64,000 nucleotides of DNA, taken from contig FSRV01000001.1 of NCBI GenBank assembly GCA_900142905.1, forward strand, positions 1,426,001 to 1,490,000, written 5' to 3'. Of this stretch, positions 63,822 to 64,000 are shown in pieces (positions within the stretch are counted from its first letter, which is position 1; every line of letters begins with the position of its first letter). The stretch comes from Burkholderia sp. GAS332 (lineage in GTDB: Bacteria > Pseudomonadota > Gammaproteobacteria > Burkholderiales > Burkholderiaceae). The notes below the pieces were generated by a model. That model was not told the DNA's origin, did no database searches, and was given only the letters and a program-made list of their open reading frames with translations. The position numbers were made by a program, and so were the translations under genes.

Positions 63822-64000
63822 ATGGCCATCAAGCAAACCGGCGATATTGCGGCTCAGCGCCTATCGGCCGATCAACTGTCGTGCGAGTTCTCCGACATCG
63901 CGCCGCTGCTCGACGCGAGCGCCGCGGCTGCGGCCGCGAGCCGCTGTCACTACTGTTACGACGCGCCGTGCGTGAACGCGTGTCCGACGCAGATCGACAT
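63822..64000 (+). CDS. preT: NAD-dependent dihydropyrimidine dehydrogenase subunit PreT (5' part)
   Basis: The first 59 codons only, cut by the window end. A [4Fe-4S]-type cysteine pattern is present: Cys42, Cys45, Cys50 and Cys54 (CHYCYDAPCVNACP), after an Ala-rich stretch, as in the N-terminal ferredoxin-like domain of PreT and of glutamate synthase small subunits. PreT with PreA reduces uracil and thymine with NADH. An AAGGA site precedes the ATG. It follows the carbamoyl hydrolase by 130 bases. Glutamate-synthase-like proteins share the fold; the context favours PreT. Confidence 0.8.
   Translation, partial: MAIKQTGDIAAQRLSADQLSCEFSDIAPLLDASAAAAAASRCHYCYDAPCVNACPTQID

Overview
The window is a high-GC, gene-dense stretch of a beta-proteobacterial chromosome, most likely Paraburkholderia/Burkholderia. 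The reasons are the pheT-ihfA-merR-tRNA-Pro core, the boxR/C/B/A aerobic benzoyl-CoA pathway with a DUF4863 protein, Burkholderia-type porins, and a recognisable Burkholderia intergenic repeat. Apart from the first 3.5 kb, nearly everything is accessory catabolism and transport.

Layout. (1) 1-3.6 kb: translation/nucleoid core (pheT, ihfA, a MerR regulator, tRNA-Pro GGG with promoter and terminator). (2) 3.7-9.3 kb: a minus-strand fatty-acyl-CoA operon (bifunctional hydratase/dehydrogenase and two acyl-CoA dehydrogenases), divergent from a LysR gene across a cluster of TTGAC/GTCAA operator half-sites. (3) 9.9-17.2 kb: an amino-acid-type ABC importer whose genes are interleaved with two paralogous cytosolic proteins of the prephenate dehydratase/BacA fold. 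It is followed by a cupin regulator, a GNAT, a Rid-family protein and a LysR. I do not recognise this arrangement. (4) 17.3-22.5 kb: a fluoroacetate-dehalogenase-type hydrolase, a second LeuC/LeuD pair, a DctA transporter and a LuxR regulator. (5) 22.7-29.8 kb: an orphan PotF-type binding protein, a DUF3138-like outer-membrane protein, a YtcJ-type amidohydrolase, a repeat region, an acyl-CoA synthetase and a small DUF5594-like protein. (6) 29.8-33.2 kb: two chemoreceptors. (7) 33.5-42.3 kb: the Nit1C nitrilase cluster, divergent from a MocR regulator. Its promoter region has an excellent sigma-54 promoter, an NtrC-type site and repeated GATTGATCG half-sites. (8) 42.3-44.9 kb: a TAT-exported phospholipase C and a small lipoprotein. 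(9) 45-50.5 kb: a probable amino-sugar-acid locus (IclR, Rid protein, SelA-like PLP enzyme, porin, GntP permease). (10) 50.6-61 kb: the box benzoate pathway in two divergent units. (11) 61-64 kb: an orphan Phd-type antitoxin, a RutR-like TetR regulator, an N-carbamoyl hydrolase and the start of preT, which together look like reductive pyrimidine degradation.

How they work together. The window reads as nitrogen- and carbon-scavenging modules, each with its own divergent regulator and a visible operator. Benzoate is activated by BclA, oxidised by BoxA/BoxB, cleaved by BoxC and oxidised by BoxD under BoxR. Nit1C looks nitrogen-controlled and is linked in the literature to cyanide assimilation. 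The pyrimidine module has a RutR-like palindrome. The best candidate for something undescribed is the 9.9-16.1 kb ABC/BacA-fold locus; next are the Nit1C control region and the dehalogenase-LeuCD-DctA unit. No CRISPR array, insertion sequence, integrase, phage gene or rRNA was seen.
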